From the NCBI RefSeq assembly GCF_030272615.1, contig NC_081406.1:219905497-219969496 (forward strand): a stretch of DNA of 64,000 nucleotides, written 5' to 3'. Position 1 is the stretch's first letter. Each line of letters starts with the position of its first letter. A program made the translations under genes and the position numbers. The notes under the pieces are model-generated. The model had not been told where the DNA came from and did no database searches. It saw only the letters and a program-made list of their open reading frames with translations. Positions 33,589 through 44,403 of the stretch are shown piece by piece. This DNA comes from Cryptomeria japonica. Taxonomy: Eukaryota > Streptophyta > Pinopsida > Cupressales > Cupressaceae.

Positions 33589-35699
33589 AGATATAAAGTC
33601 CTGGAAAAAATCAATTAAAAACATATAAAGTCCCAAAGAAATCAATAAACATCAGAAAAGCAGAGTATACCTAAAAAGCATTAAACAGTTAAAAGAAATT
33701 AAAAAAAAAAGAGAAAAGAGAGAGAAAAATGCAATAAATTTAGATGGTGAAAACCTGGTAAATAGGCGCTATCTACAAAGTAAGTTCCTCCATATATGAG
33801 ATAGCTTTGCACACCTATCCACTCCATCATATCCAATCTATCACTTCCATCTATCTTAGCTTATCCATTCCATATTTCACATCCATTGCTTTGAACCATT
33901 TCATAGGAAATATGCAAGTTACCAACAATTATCAATCTTTGAAATACTTGTCTTAGTCACTGTCTTAGATTTTATCAGAATCGATCAATTTGCATTTGTA
34001 TCCCGCCATGGTTTGGATCTTGATCAATTCATTTATCCATAATGAAGTTTTATTTCCACTAGGGGCAAAATCTGAATTCCTTTTGCTAAGGTGAGCTTTT
34101 AAATCTTTGAAAATCCAAAACATTAAAAAAACTTAGAAAAACCAAAAACACCTAGGATTTTGAAATAGATAATGAGAAACAAAGCAACAAAAATCAAGGC
34201 ATTTCATCAACAGCTGAATCATGAAACTCAGAAACCAAAGAATTAACTAGCAGGTAATAAAGGAATATCAAAGATCATTCATCAAGATGATTATATCAGT
34301 TAATGATCATAAGAACATGTGAATGGCATACAAGATTCAATGTTTATATCTTGATTTTATTGCTAATCATGTACTCTAGGTGACTCAAGGATGTCCATGA
34401 CTAGAGAAGCTATGATGGGCATGATTATTGTTTGTGGTTTATCTCTTTCTATGGTATGTACTTGTCTCAGGATATGATTGACAAAAGATCAAGGAGGATG
34501 TTCCAAGTCATGCATGAAAGGAGCTAATCCTTGTCTATTCTACAAGCAATACTCAGGTCACCTTGATCCATTATATCAAGTTGCTTGCATTAACTTGCTA
34601 TATCAAAATACATGTAAGAAATAATCAGGTCATCTTGAATCTTTATGTCAAGTTGCTTGTATTTTCTTACAACATTTAAAGCTCAATGATGAAATTAATC
34701 ACTGTTACAAGATAGCATATGATGAATGGCAGTATGATTTTTAGTTAGATCATTTTAGATTAGCTCATTATTCATCTGCATTATAAAAATTTCATTTCAT
34801 TCATGGATCAATGATCACAAATAAGGAGTGAGTATGCTTGGACAAACAAAAACAATTTGCATTTGATCATCATAGGTACATTCATTTTTAGAATCATTTC
34901 AACTCATTTAGTTGCATTCAAAAATCGCATTAATTTGCATTCAATTAAGTGCATTTCATTAATCATGTAGGGTATCATCATTATTATTTGCATTATCATT
35001 TCATTTCATTTAGTTGCATCTTTGCACTTAGATTCATAATCATATTATGGATAAACATTAAAGCAATCAATCATTGCATTTGCATTTTCACATCATTTTC
35101 ATTCCATAAAAAATAAAAAATATTTGAATAACATAGTGCATAATCATTCATTTTCATTTCCATATAGATCATTACATTTGCATCATTTAAGTTAGTAGTC
35201 ATTTTCATTTGAATCCAAGGTCATCAAAATCAGAAAAAAAGAAAAAAAGAAAAAAATATTTATCATTGTATCATGTAGATCATTATCATAAGGCAAGGAA
35301 AGACAATCATCATCATATCATCATCCATCTAATCATTGCATCCATATAATCAATGCATATAGATTATCATAAAATTGAGTAAAATAAATAATAAAGATCA
35401 TCATCATATAGAGTCCATGTCTGCATATAGATCATCATAAAACAATAAAAGTCCAAGTATACAATGATATCAGATAAACAATACAAGTGCCTCAAAGTCA
35501 AGTCAAGGGTGTCCTATACCACTACCACCTGACTTTGTCTGTCTTTGTGGCTGTGGGCAAGAAGATCCTCTAGATGCTTGTCTCCCATGATCACCACTCC
35601 TCTGAGGAGGTCTCATGGCTCCACCACTGCTAGTATCCATCAACACGGTGGTATGCTAACTACCTGCTCTTTGGCTCTCTATGACTACCTCCTCATATA
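33589..35699. other. Noncoding spacer between integrase and antisense ORF
   Basis: It is AT-rich with no sense coding signal. From about 34770 to 35220 CATTT and CATTTG words recur densely on the plus strand. A 38-base phrase beginning CAGGTCA is duplicated directly at 34555 and 34626; the second copy is part of inverted-repeat arm 2. Near 35240 an A-rich tract with G interruptions appears. Confidence 0.65.
34628..34694. repeat. Inverted-repeat arm 2 (about 67 bp)
   Basis: Reverse complement of arm 1 at 28481-28548. Here the arm sits in the normal spacer downstream of integrase, so this is probably its original place in the element. Confidence 0.9.
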
Positions 35700-36963
35700 G
35701 TCATCACCAACTGGAAGTCTCTTCCCTAGCCCAAACTAGTTCTCTAACAATGTCAGCTGAGAGAGTACCCAATCCAACTCATTGAATAGGATCAAGAAGG
35801 CCCTAAGTATCCTGTTGTCTCCTAACAGCTCTATCCCTCTCAGCCATGAAAGTCTCTACCTGTGCTCCAAGCTGATCAATCTATACTCTAAGAGTATCAA
35901 TGGTCTCCTACTCTGGCATATCATGCTCTAGTGCATCCTGTTATGGTGCATGAACCCCAATCCTATCCTCACCACCTCCATGTCCACCTGCAGGAATCTC
36001 AGTCCAAGTAGCTCTCAGAACCCATCGTCTAATAAGTGGAACATGATCCTCTAGATTCTCATCCTCTCCACCATGAGCTGCAATAACCCTAGGGTCTAGT
36101 TGAATCTGACCAAAATCAATGCCTCTCCCACAACCCCCATCTAGTCTAGTCATCCTACCTCCTCCTATCAATGGAAACCCTCTCGATGATCTCATTCCTA
36201 CCCTACCAGTATCCCTCCCAATTTGTCCAACATCTCTCCCACCCATAGGACGTAGTCTCCCAATCCTACCAACTAGTCCAAATGGTCCTCCATAGACTCT
36301 CAATCGAGCTCCTCTCTGTCTCGATCTCCTATCACATATGGTTGCCTCTCCATGAACTCTGTGATGGATAGGTCAAGTGATAGCAATGTGCTGCCAGCAC
36401 CAGATCTGCAAAAGTGTGCATCCTGTAGATAAACTAGCACTCTCATCATACACCACCTGATGAAGATAATGATATAAATGTGCAAGCATACAAACACCCC
36501 AAGCATATCAAGTCAGATGCTACATCATACTCTGAAGAATCTCATCCCATCCAACAACAAAACCTCACAATCACCTATCAAGACAAATGAATCCTCTAAT
36601 CAAACTAGCAAGAATCACAGGGACAATCTCGTAATACATAACCATATCCTCCCATTAGATCTCTCCTCTAGAGATTCTCTCATCAGCAAAAATGGCTCTG
36701 CAAGTCTCTGTCCCAACATGATGATGAACATCATACTGCACTAACTCGCCGATCATTAGGATGTGCAAAATCCTATAGACATGCTCGAGCGTCACACTAA
36801 TCTCACCTGTGGGTAGGTGGAAAGTGTTATGCTCATTGTGCCATCTCTTGGCTAACATCATCAGCAATCCTCTATTATGGGTAATCTCAGGCATATATAA
36901 CAAATGATGTAATCCGCAGGCATCAATATGTCTCACCTCTACTTGTGTTAGCTCTGGCACCAA
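35700..36963 (-). pseudogene. Antisense plant-mobile-domain ORF of the Tat element
   Basis: On the minus strand one frame runs from 36963 to about 35700 with several stops but no frameshift. It carries plant mobile domain (aminotransferase-like, PF10536-type) features: HNTFHLPTGEISVTLEHVYR (36853-36794 region), YAWGVCMLAHLYHYL and LLQIWCWQHIAI (about 36520-36370). After 36300 comes a Gly/Arg-rich tail (RIGRLRPMGGRDVGQIGRD) and a short coiled segment. The domain is known from MAIN/MAIL-type plant proteins and from transposable elements. Antisense extra ORFs at this site are described for Tat-lineage elements. Stops at 36655 and five more between about 36565 and 36375 break this copy; most could come from CGA or CAG codons. 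Confidence 0.75.
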
Positions 36964-38157
36964 ATGTTGTACCCCCGTGAATTTCTCCCAACATCGGAGA
37001 ACATCAAGTTTCTCCTATTTACCAAGAAAATTAGATCAATCATCACTTATCTATCTATCAAATCAAATTGAAGTAAGTAAATCTATCAAATAATCTTAAA
37101 ACCTATCAATCATGATTTTCTATCAATTACTGAGTTAAATCAAAACTCTGCTAAGCTCTTACATCAAAAACTAAATCGGTTTCTTAGAGCTAATCTATCA
37201 AATCAAATCAAATCAATCTATCAAATGACATCAATCAATCAAATCCCTATTCATCATACATGCGCATCAAACACGTTAAATCTAATCAACAAAGTGATTT
37301 TTTGGCTTTTGCATCTATAAAAAACATTCATTTAGAGCATATGCCCTATCCTATTAAACATAAGCACAAAACAAAGCATATGCACTAACTTTTTCAACAA
37401 ACGTGCTAACCCTAAGCACATATGCGTGAAACATGCATATGCATATGTGCTAACAAACGAAACATAAGCGCTAACCGATTCGTATGCGCTAACAAATGCA
37501 TATGCACTAACAAACGAAACATAAGCGCTAACCAATTCATATGCGCTAACATCCTTAGCATATGCACTAACAAAATGAGCATAAGAGCTATCATGAGAAA
37601 AAAAAAAAAAACCTAATTGCATATGCACTAAATATAAATGCAAAAGCACTAACCTAATGCCAAAAATCGCAAAAAAAAATTAAAAATTCAAAAAACGCAC
37701 CTAAAAACATGAAAAGTTGTATGACAGGCTGAAAACAAAGCTCGAGATAAGATACATACCAACAACCCATACTTAGGAGGTCATTGATATCGTCAAACAC
37801 GCTCAAATCAATGGTTCTCCACAGGAATCACTATTTTGCCACCCCACCAACACAATTTTCTTCACACGCTGACAAGGATAACAATGAAATTAAAATTAAC
37901 CTTGGTTAATTTTATATTTACCATTTGAAAGAGTAATTAATGCTTTTGAATGGGACAATTTAATTTGTTTTTTACAAATGAATTTAATTGAGGAAACTTT
38001 CTATCAATTATCATGAGATCAATCATTCAAACTAAAGTTTTCAACAATTTCACGATCAATCTCTTGAGGGGGCACACAATTAGGATTCTCAATCTCCATG
38101 AGGCACACTATCGACACTTGATTTAATCTTTGAAACAATGTTGTCTTGACATCATTT
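36964..38157. other. Promoter side of antisense ORF and spacer, no gene
   Basis: It holds runs of ATCAAATC/CTATCAAA words near 37020-37260 and the 37430-37600 tandem motif. The region would include the promoter of the antisense ORF if that ORF is expressed, but I see no convincing TATA box. Open frames over 37332-37649 are repeat artefacts. Confidence 0.55.
37420..37600. repeat. Tandem motif GCGCTAAC/TGCACTAAC, about 19 bp, in 57-bp higher unit
   Basis: CATAAGCGCTAACC and CATATGCACTAACAAA words alternate about every 19 bases; the larger phrase ACAAACGAAACATAAGCGCT repeats at 57 bases (37453, 37510). At least eight copies of the core are visible, extending with decay to about 37650. Confidence 0.85.
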
Positions 38158-38172
38158 CAAAGAGGGGCAAAA
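38158..38172 (+). promoter_or_regulatory. Polypurine tract of Tat element
   Basis: CAAAGAGGGGCAAAA immediately before the LTR start TGTATACACA. Confidence 0.82.
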
Positions 38173-39171
38173 TGTATACACAAAAAATTGGCTATAAGCG
38201 ATTAAATAAATATTATATATATTTATTTAATAATTATTCTTCTATTAAATAGTTAATTTGAAAAGATTAATTTATTTAATTCATTTCATGTCTTTCTATT
38301 AATTAATTTTAATTGAGATATTTTATTAATTAATTCATCTATCCCATTCCTCTAATTAATTAAACATCTAATATTTAATTATCCTTCCAATCAAGTTAAT
38401 TAAATATTTAATATTTAGTTATCTCCTTCAAACAATTAAATATCTAATATTTAATGGTTATTCTCCTATCCTATAGTCTCAAATATTAAATGATTTCCTA
38501 AATTATTTAATCCCTCTTATCCAACTCACCTTCCATCTCCACTTCATCTTCCCTTTGCCAACTCATCCATCATGTGGCTAAGGAAATTAATATTTCTTAA
38601 ATATTAATTCATGATTTGTCTTCAACCTCCAAACTTAATGAATATTGTGTATGTACACATATTTCATAGCCTCCTTCTATATTGTCTCCAACACCCCCTA
38701 CATCTTAGGAAGGACTTGAGTCCACTTGTCCTATCATGCCTAAATCTTCTCCAACCATCCCTATATTCCCTTAGTTAGCAACCCAGTCAAGGTGAGATGA
38801 GTGAAACTTGTCTTCTCCTTCCCCCTTTCTCTCAACCTTCACCTTTTCTTATATCCATCCAAATCTGTAGATCTGATCATGACCATTGATCTAAGACACA
38901 TCATCTGATCCTCTCAAGGTCTATAAAATCAAGAGCTTCAGTTGAGAGAGAGTTAGACTTCAAGTGAATTTGTAATCTAATCATTTGTAAAACTTATACA
39001 TCCGTGAGTTTTAATCTTGAAGCAAATAGCAATTAGCATTTTAGCATAATCATTTTAGCATAATCATGTAGTATTGCATATCATAGCATTTGTGAACTAT
39101 CAGTTATCAGTCCATTCTTCATATGCCATCTTGGAAGCTATCAGTGCTTGTCTGAGAGAACACCATCTACA
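38173..39171 (+). repeat. 3' LTR of the Tat element
   Basis: It starts TGTATACACA after the polypurine tract and probably ends CATCTACA at 39171 (999 bases). It has a TATA box at 38922-38928. The end is inferred from the TG/CA rule because no second LTR is in the window. No gene inside. Confidence 0.7.
38922..38928 (+). promoter_or_regulatory. TATA box of the Tat LTR
   Basis: TATAAAA within GGTCTATAAAATC, about 750 bases into the LTR, followed by a GAGAGAGAG run. Good match to a plant TATA box. Confidence 0.6.
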
Positions 39172-39371
39172 ACTAGGAATAGTGGAGTTAGGACACAATG
39201 AGACATAAACCATGAAGGTAATATTAGTATTTTTATTTCATATGTATTTCATGTAGTTTCATTGGTTGAGATTAGATTTGCTATAGCATTTCCATTGGTA
39301 TTTTGTGAAACTAACTTGTTGCAGGTAGCATTCTAAGGATGAAATTCAAGTCAACACAACCAGTAAAATTG
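39172..39371. other. Spacer between Tat LTR and copia LTR fragment
   Basis: No coding signal. The stretch TTGTTGCAGG near 39320 looks like an intron 3' splice site, as expected in leaders of some Tat elements, but without the rest of the element this is not testable here. Confidence 0.35.
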
Positions 39372-40087
39372 CTATAGAGCATAACTATCTGTCATACCAG
39401 TAGAGACTATACCGGTAAGAAAGAGTGAGTCAAAAAGGAGATCTAGTAAGGCAAAAGCTAAGTAGAAGAGGATTTGGACAAAGAGAGAAAGGTCCCAATA
39501 GAGTAGAGGCAGAGTGACAGAAACAAGATCAACCAGTAAAGCAAAAACAAAGCATAATAGTGAATCAAACTGTTGAGGATTCAATCGGTAAGTCTAAGGG
39601 AGAGTGAAGGGAGATTCGATAGAGCTGATAGAAAGATCATAGAGCATCAGATAGAGATATTTGTGGGAGTTACAAAGATCATTTGTAACAAGTTTATTAC
39701 TATTGTATTGATTTGATCAATATGTAATCACTGAGTGGGTGCTCAGTGCAGGGGTTGGTGCTCCTTGAGTTGGCGCTCCTTGAGTTTGTGCTCCATTGGG
39801 TTGGTGCCCATAAATCATTAGGGGTTGGTGCCATAAATATTGTAAAACTATTGTTTCATTGTGAGGTTGGATTGGAGTAGTAGACTCCCACTTTTAGTTT
39901 TCCTCATATATCCGGTGTTGTGTGATGTATCTTTGTGTGTGCTTGTTTTTTATCATTTACTTTAACTCATTGGTATACTTCCTTAGTCTTGAAATTGTTG
40001 ATCGGCACACATAGTTAGGTTTAAAAGGCTCAAGGTTGTTGATAACCACTGATTCACCCCTTGCTTAGTGGTGTCTTGTGTTCTACA
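39372..40087 (+). repeat. Copia long-LTR family, 3' part of an LTR
   Basis: GGGTGCTCAGTGCAGGGG, TGTGAGGTTGGATTGGAG and GATTCACCCC near 40052 match the ends of the LTRs at 3331-5436 and 53334-63378. It ends TTCTACA at 40087 and is joined directly to integrase sequence. The left part is degraded and its start uncertain. Confidence 0.75.
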
Positions 40088-41426
40088 GGAATATTTTTGG
40101 GTTATTCTACTAAGAGAAAATCATACAAATGTTATAACAAAAGATTAAATAGGATAATGGAGAGCATAATTGTGAAGGTGGATGAGCATGACAGTAATCA
40201 TATCAGATCATTTGATTATGGACCAAAAGATGAATCTATCAGACCTGAACCAGTAATGCAAGAATCAGTTCAGAACAATGAATGAGTGACACCGATAGCA
40301 TCAAAAAATTCAACAGTGACAGATGAACAACAGAATGAGTAAGCAAATCAAGAAAACTAAAACACTCTCAGGTATGTAAAACTAAATCATTCTAAAGATA
40401 AAATCATTGGAGATAAGAGGTATGTTTAATTTATCAAATTGAACCAAAATCATTTATTGAAGCAAGTAAGGATGAAAATTTGATAAAAGCAATGGAAGAG
40501 GAACTAGATCAGATTGAAAAGAATAAGACATGGGAACTAGTACCTAGAACTAAAGACAAAAACATTATTGGAACTAAATGGGTTTTCAAAAATAAATTGA
40601 CTGAGGAAGGTCAATTTGTAAGGAACAAAGCTAGATTGGTTTCCAAAGGTTATTCACAAGAAGAAGTAATTGATTATGGAGAGACTTATGCCCTGGTTGC
40701 TAGAATTTAAGCGGTAAGATTTTTTCTTTCTTATGTTGCACACAAGAACTACAAAGTATATCAAATGGATGTTAAATGTGCAATTATGAATGGAGATCTT
40801 GAAGAGGAAGTTTGCATTAACCTGATGGACTTTCCTTATCAGAAGACAAGGACATGCTTTGTAGATTGAAGAAAACTTTATATGGACTAAAACGGGCCCC
40901 TAGAGCATGGTATTCTAGATTGGATAAGTATCTTTCAAAGATTGGTTTCAGTAAAGGTAATGCTAATAGTAACTTATATTACAAAATTGAATATGATGAC
41001 ATACTGATTATTGTAGTCTGGATGATATCATTTTCGGAGGAGAAGGTCTATGCATGAAATTTGTGAATGATATGAAGAATGAATTTGAAATGTCTATGAT
41101 TGGTGAGATGAAATTTTTCTTAGGTTTGCAGATTACTCTGACTGATAAAGGTATTTTCATTTGTTAAACTAAGTATGTGAAGGAGTTACTTAAGAAATTT
41201 GGACTTTAGAATTCTAAACCTGTCGTTATTCCTATGATAACTAGTTACAAATTATCAAACAATGATGAATCCCCTAAAGTGAATCCAAGTAGATACAAAT
41301 CAATGATAGGTGGTTTGTTGTACCTAACTTAGACTAGACCTGATATAATGAATGTTGTTTGTATTTCTTCTAGATTTCAGGTGAATCTTAGAGAAACACA
41401 TGATATTGTTGTCAAGAGGATATTCA
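40088..41426 (+). pseudogene. Copia-2 integrase end and reverse transcriptase
   Basis: It opens with GIFLGYSTKRKSYKCYNKR (integrase C-terminal motif). After a linker come the RT blocks KNKTWELVPR, IGTKWVFKNK (40570-40600), YGLKRAPRAWYSRLDKYL (about 40880-40930) and a damaged YVDD box near 41014-41035, where the reading WMISF shows a shift. Stops at about 40426, 40708 and 41165 are visible. The solo LTR interrupts the frame at 41427 inside the RIFRYL segment. Confidence 0.85.
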
Positions 41427-42388
41427 TGTTTGAATCCAAGAACACTGGAGGGGGAGGGTGAATTAGTGTTCTACCAGTATGATCAATTTTAACCTTATTA
41501 AAACATGCATACACTAACTCGTATACCAATACATATAAAATTGAAAGAAGTATAGAAACCAATAAGCCAATCACATAAATGAATAGCATAACACACAAAA
41601 TTATATGTGGAATACCTCAAAGAGGAAAAACCACAGTGGGATTTTTGACCCATAATATCAATTCACTAGCCATATGAAGAGATATTACAAAATATAGGGG
41701 CTTGCACTTGCTTGAAGGCTTATAGCCTAGAGCACACTGGTCAATCACAAGAGGAGCCTCACTGACTACATATAAATCTAGACAACAATATGGAGAAATG
41801 AATTAACTACTAAGATAGTATCTTCGATTCCTGAATATAGTTCCGGTTAAGCACTGTTTGTTCCAGTCTGAAATCCTAAAACCTTTATGGGAATACCCCT
41901 TTACAAAAATATCCTCACATACATGATCTCTCTAATATATTTTGCATCTCCTCCACTAATTCCTTCCTAATACATATTCACATGATATATCAAAATGATC
42001 TAACCCAACTGACCTATATACCTTATACAATTTATCATGCCTTATGTCGGCTTACAAAGATAATTACAATATCAATATATATGTTGGCTAGATAACATAA
42101 ATACATGAATATCAAAAATAATTTCAGATTTTGGATCCAAAAGATGTCAGTCTTCAATATCGATGACCTTATTCTAAACCATTTCGGCCTGCATTGCTGG
42201 TAACCAAAGAAATCCTTCCATCCTGTCGGTGTCAGTGTCGGTGCCAGTGCCAGTGCCAGTGCCGGTGTAGTGTCTGTGAAGTGCTTGCTGGTACACAACT
42301 CAACCAAAACATGAAGCCGAAACAAGATACCATGTTGCCATAAATGACAACATAGTGAAACCAACCAATTGAGTGTTAATTGCCAACA
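41427..42388 (-). mobile_element. Solo LTR, minus orientation, inside Copia-2
   Basis: On the minus strand it starts TGTTGGCAATTAACACTCAA (42388) and ends GGATTCAAACA (41427), 962 bases. It matches the LTR at 49718-50622. Flanks are ATTCA (41422-41426) and ATTTA (42389-42393), a 5-base duplication with one change. Removing the insert and one flank restores the copia segment RIFRYLVGT. It contains a minus-strand TATATA at 42015-42020, a hexanucleotide repeat at 42225-42268 and the reversed poly-C motif near 41450. The long antisense frame at 42035-42619 crosses its edge and is a chance ORF. Confidence 0.92.
42225..42268. repeat. Hexanucleotide repeat (GTCGGT/GCCAGT) in solo LTR
   Basis: About seven consecutive GTCNGT- or GCCNGT-type units. 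The related LTR at 49718 shows only a short ACCGGCACCGG equivalent near 49835, so the array has expanded here. Confidence 0.75.
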
Positions 42389-42899
42389 ATTTAGATATTT
42401 GGTAGGTACTATAGGCTCTGGGTTATGGTATCCAAAGAGTGATGACTTCACATTATGTGCATATACAGATTCTGATTGGGTAGGAGATATGGATGACTGG
42501 AAGAGCACTGCTGGACGTGCATTCTTAATATGGAAGAAGTTGGTTTCATTTCTTAGTAAGAAACAATCATGTACTTCATTGTCTATAGCTGAAGCAAAAT
42601 ATGTTGTAGCTACTACCAACTGTACTTAGATTTTATGGATGAAACAAATGTTAAAAGATATAAAGGTAAGTTATGATGAGCCTATTGTTATTCACTGTGA
42701 TAATACTACTACTATTGATATGTCAAAGAATCTATTATTTCACTCCAAATCAAAACACATTTTAATAAGGTATAATTTATTGAAGGAAAAAGTTGAAGCA
42801 AAGGAAGTCAGATTGGTTTATGTGCCTACTAAGGAACATATTGCAGATATTCTAACAAAACCATTTCCTAAAGACACTTTTGAATATCTCAGAGATTAG
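42389..42899 (+). pseudogene. Copia-2 RNase H
   Basis: It continues the copia pol after the solo LTR: YTDSDWVGD (about 42461-42490), SLSIAEAKYV (42580-42610), the LWMKQ segment with TAG at 42627, IHCDNTT (about 42691-42711), and the C-terminal DILTKPFPKD motif, ending at TAG 42897-42899. Catalytic aspartates are kept in the readable parts. Confidence 0.85.
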
Positions 42900-43187
42900 T
42901 TGAGGGTTACCAACCCTCCAAAAGAGACTTAGAGATGCAAGAATGCATTAATTTGGTAAGCTTATCAAATATTTTATTTGATCCAAATTGATGAGATGGT
43001 GCTACTACTCGGGGGTAGTAGTCAGCTATTTGGTTCAATATTCTTGGTCTGGTATCTGTCCTTTGTCATTGATGACAAAGGGGGAGAGGTGGTATTCATG
43101 TGAAAATCAGTCATATCTTTGAGGGAGATTGTTGGCATTCCTTGGCACTTGGATGTTTTTCACATTAAGTGTTGCCATCAATGCCAA

Positions 43188-43197
43188 AGGGGGAGAT
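43188..43197 (+). promoter_or_regulatory. Polypurine tract of Copia-2
   Basis: AGGGGGAGAT directly before TGTTAGAAAT. An upstream similar tract occurs at 43080-43086. Confidence 0.8.
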
Positions 43198-43440
43198 TGT
43201 TAGAAATATATTGGATTTGGTTAAGTGTTGTTATTGATGTCAACACTGTATCTCGATTGGATCTATCCCAGTTAGTCTTGGTGATCATCTTGGTTTTGGT
43301 CGTGATTCTGATCCAGTATGATCAGCTCTTTGGATTTGGTTTTGGGTGCTTATTCTGGTTGGTTACATGCTTTCTATATTCTATTGATTCATGATTTGGT
43401 GCTTTGACTATTGTTGCTTTTGGTATTTACCGGTAGTGGC

Positions 43441-44388
43441 TGAAGAGGGGAAAAATGGAATGAAAGGTAAAATGATAAAAATGACAATGAAATAAGCAAG
43501 AAAACCATAAAACATCAAAAGATCATTTTATACCTTTGCTATTTTACCTCTTCCTCGGATTGAGCCTTCGGGGAAGTTGAATGGTGCCTCTCTTCAACTT
43601 GATTGGATGGGCTCCTTCTTGATAGATGTGGAATGCTCTCCAAATGTTCAACAAGGTAAGTGTATTATTGGAATGGCCTTGAGTGATGGAAGGGAGGATT
43701 TGGATTAGAAGATTAAGGATGGATGGATTTGATAGAGGATTATGAAGAGGATGAGAGAAGAAATAGGCAGCATGACAATGCATGAGAAGTGGATGATTTG
43801 TGACGAGAATAGGCTCCAATTTATAGATTGGAGAAGGCCAATGGAGGGCCAAGATTGATTTGGTCATGAAGGGTTGAGATTGAGTTTTAGATAGAAGGCA
43901 TGGATCAAGGGCTCCTTGGGAAAATAAATAGGAATATTGAATTCCTTGGAAAAAGGGGGTAGAAATTTGAATTTCAAATATGAGGAATTTAAAAATTCCA
44001 AAATAAGGATGCATTGAGAGACTCAATGTTGATGTGACATGACTGGGAATTAAAAATTGAGGGATAATGATAAGCATGATTATGAGAGATTCTAGAAAGA
44101 TTAATTAGGCTAATGAGATTAGGAAAAGTGATTTGTAGGAATCACATGACTAGGTTAATTAATTAGAATTAATTAACTGAGTGGGTTTAGAGGAAATGAT
44201 TATTGGAGGGGACTTTAGAGGAATAGGGGAATAATTAATTAATTTGATAAATTAATATTTGGACAATAGTGACAGGATTAATTAAATTAGAGTTAATTGA
44301 TTCTGAGAGGAATAAGGATAACACAATTAAATTAGTTAATTATGTTGATAGGCTTAAATTAATCAAATATTAATTTTAGATGTCTACA
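43441..44388 (-). repeat. 3' LTR of the LARD-type element
   Basis: It starts (minus strand) TGTAGACATC at 44388 and runs to 43441. From about 43645 upward it is closely similar to 47605-48317. A 177-codon minus-strand frame (43544-44077) lies wholly within it, spans the TATA box, and is broken in the other LTR, so it is not called as a gene. Confidence 0.8.
43814..43833 (-). promoter_or_regulatory. TATA box in near-perfect palindrome (3' LTR)
   Basis: CTCCAATTTATAGATTGGAG differs by one base from a perfect 20-base palindrome found in the partner LTR. Minus-strand TATAAATT is at 43818-43825. Confidence 0.6.
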
Positions 44389-44403
44389 TTTTGCCCCTCT
44401 TTG
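44389..44403 (-). promoter_or_regulatory. Polypurine tract of LARD-type element
   Basis: Minus-strand CAAAGAGGGGCAAAA, directly before the LTR. Identical in sequence to the tract of the Tat element at 38158-38172. Confidence 0.82.

Larger units (their letters stand above)
28549..39171 (+). mobile_element. Ty3/gypsy element, Tat-type, 5'-truncated
   Basis: Pol order RT, RNase H, second RNase H and integrase, plus an antisense ORF between integrase and 3' LTR, is the plan known for the Tat/Ogre lineage. There is no gag N-terminus and no 5' LTR; the left end joins a minus-strand fragment at an inverted-repeat arm. A polypurine tract and a 3' LTR (38173-39171) close it. Many stops make it inactive. 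Confidence 0.82.

Noticed and set aside
36478-36744. 88-codon plus-strand frame
   Set aside because: Antisense shadow of the plant-mobile-domain ORF.
39310-39330. Possible intron 3' splice site TTGTTGCAG
   Set aside because: No matching exon or coding frame follows, so no spliced gene can be supported.
42035-42619. 194-codon minus-strand open frame
   Set aside because: It crosses the boundary between a solo LTR and copia RNase H, so it cannot be an old gene; it is antisense to a real coding region.
43544-44077. 177-codon minus-strand open frame
   Set aside because: It lies wholly within an LTR, spans the TATA box and is broken in the partner LTR at 47605-48317.
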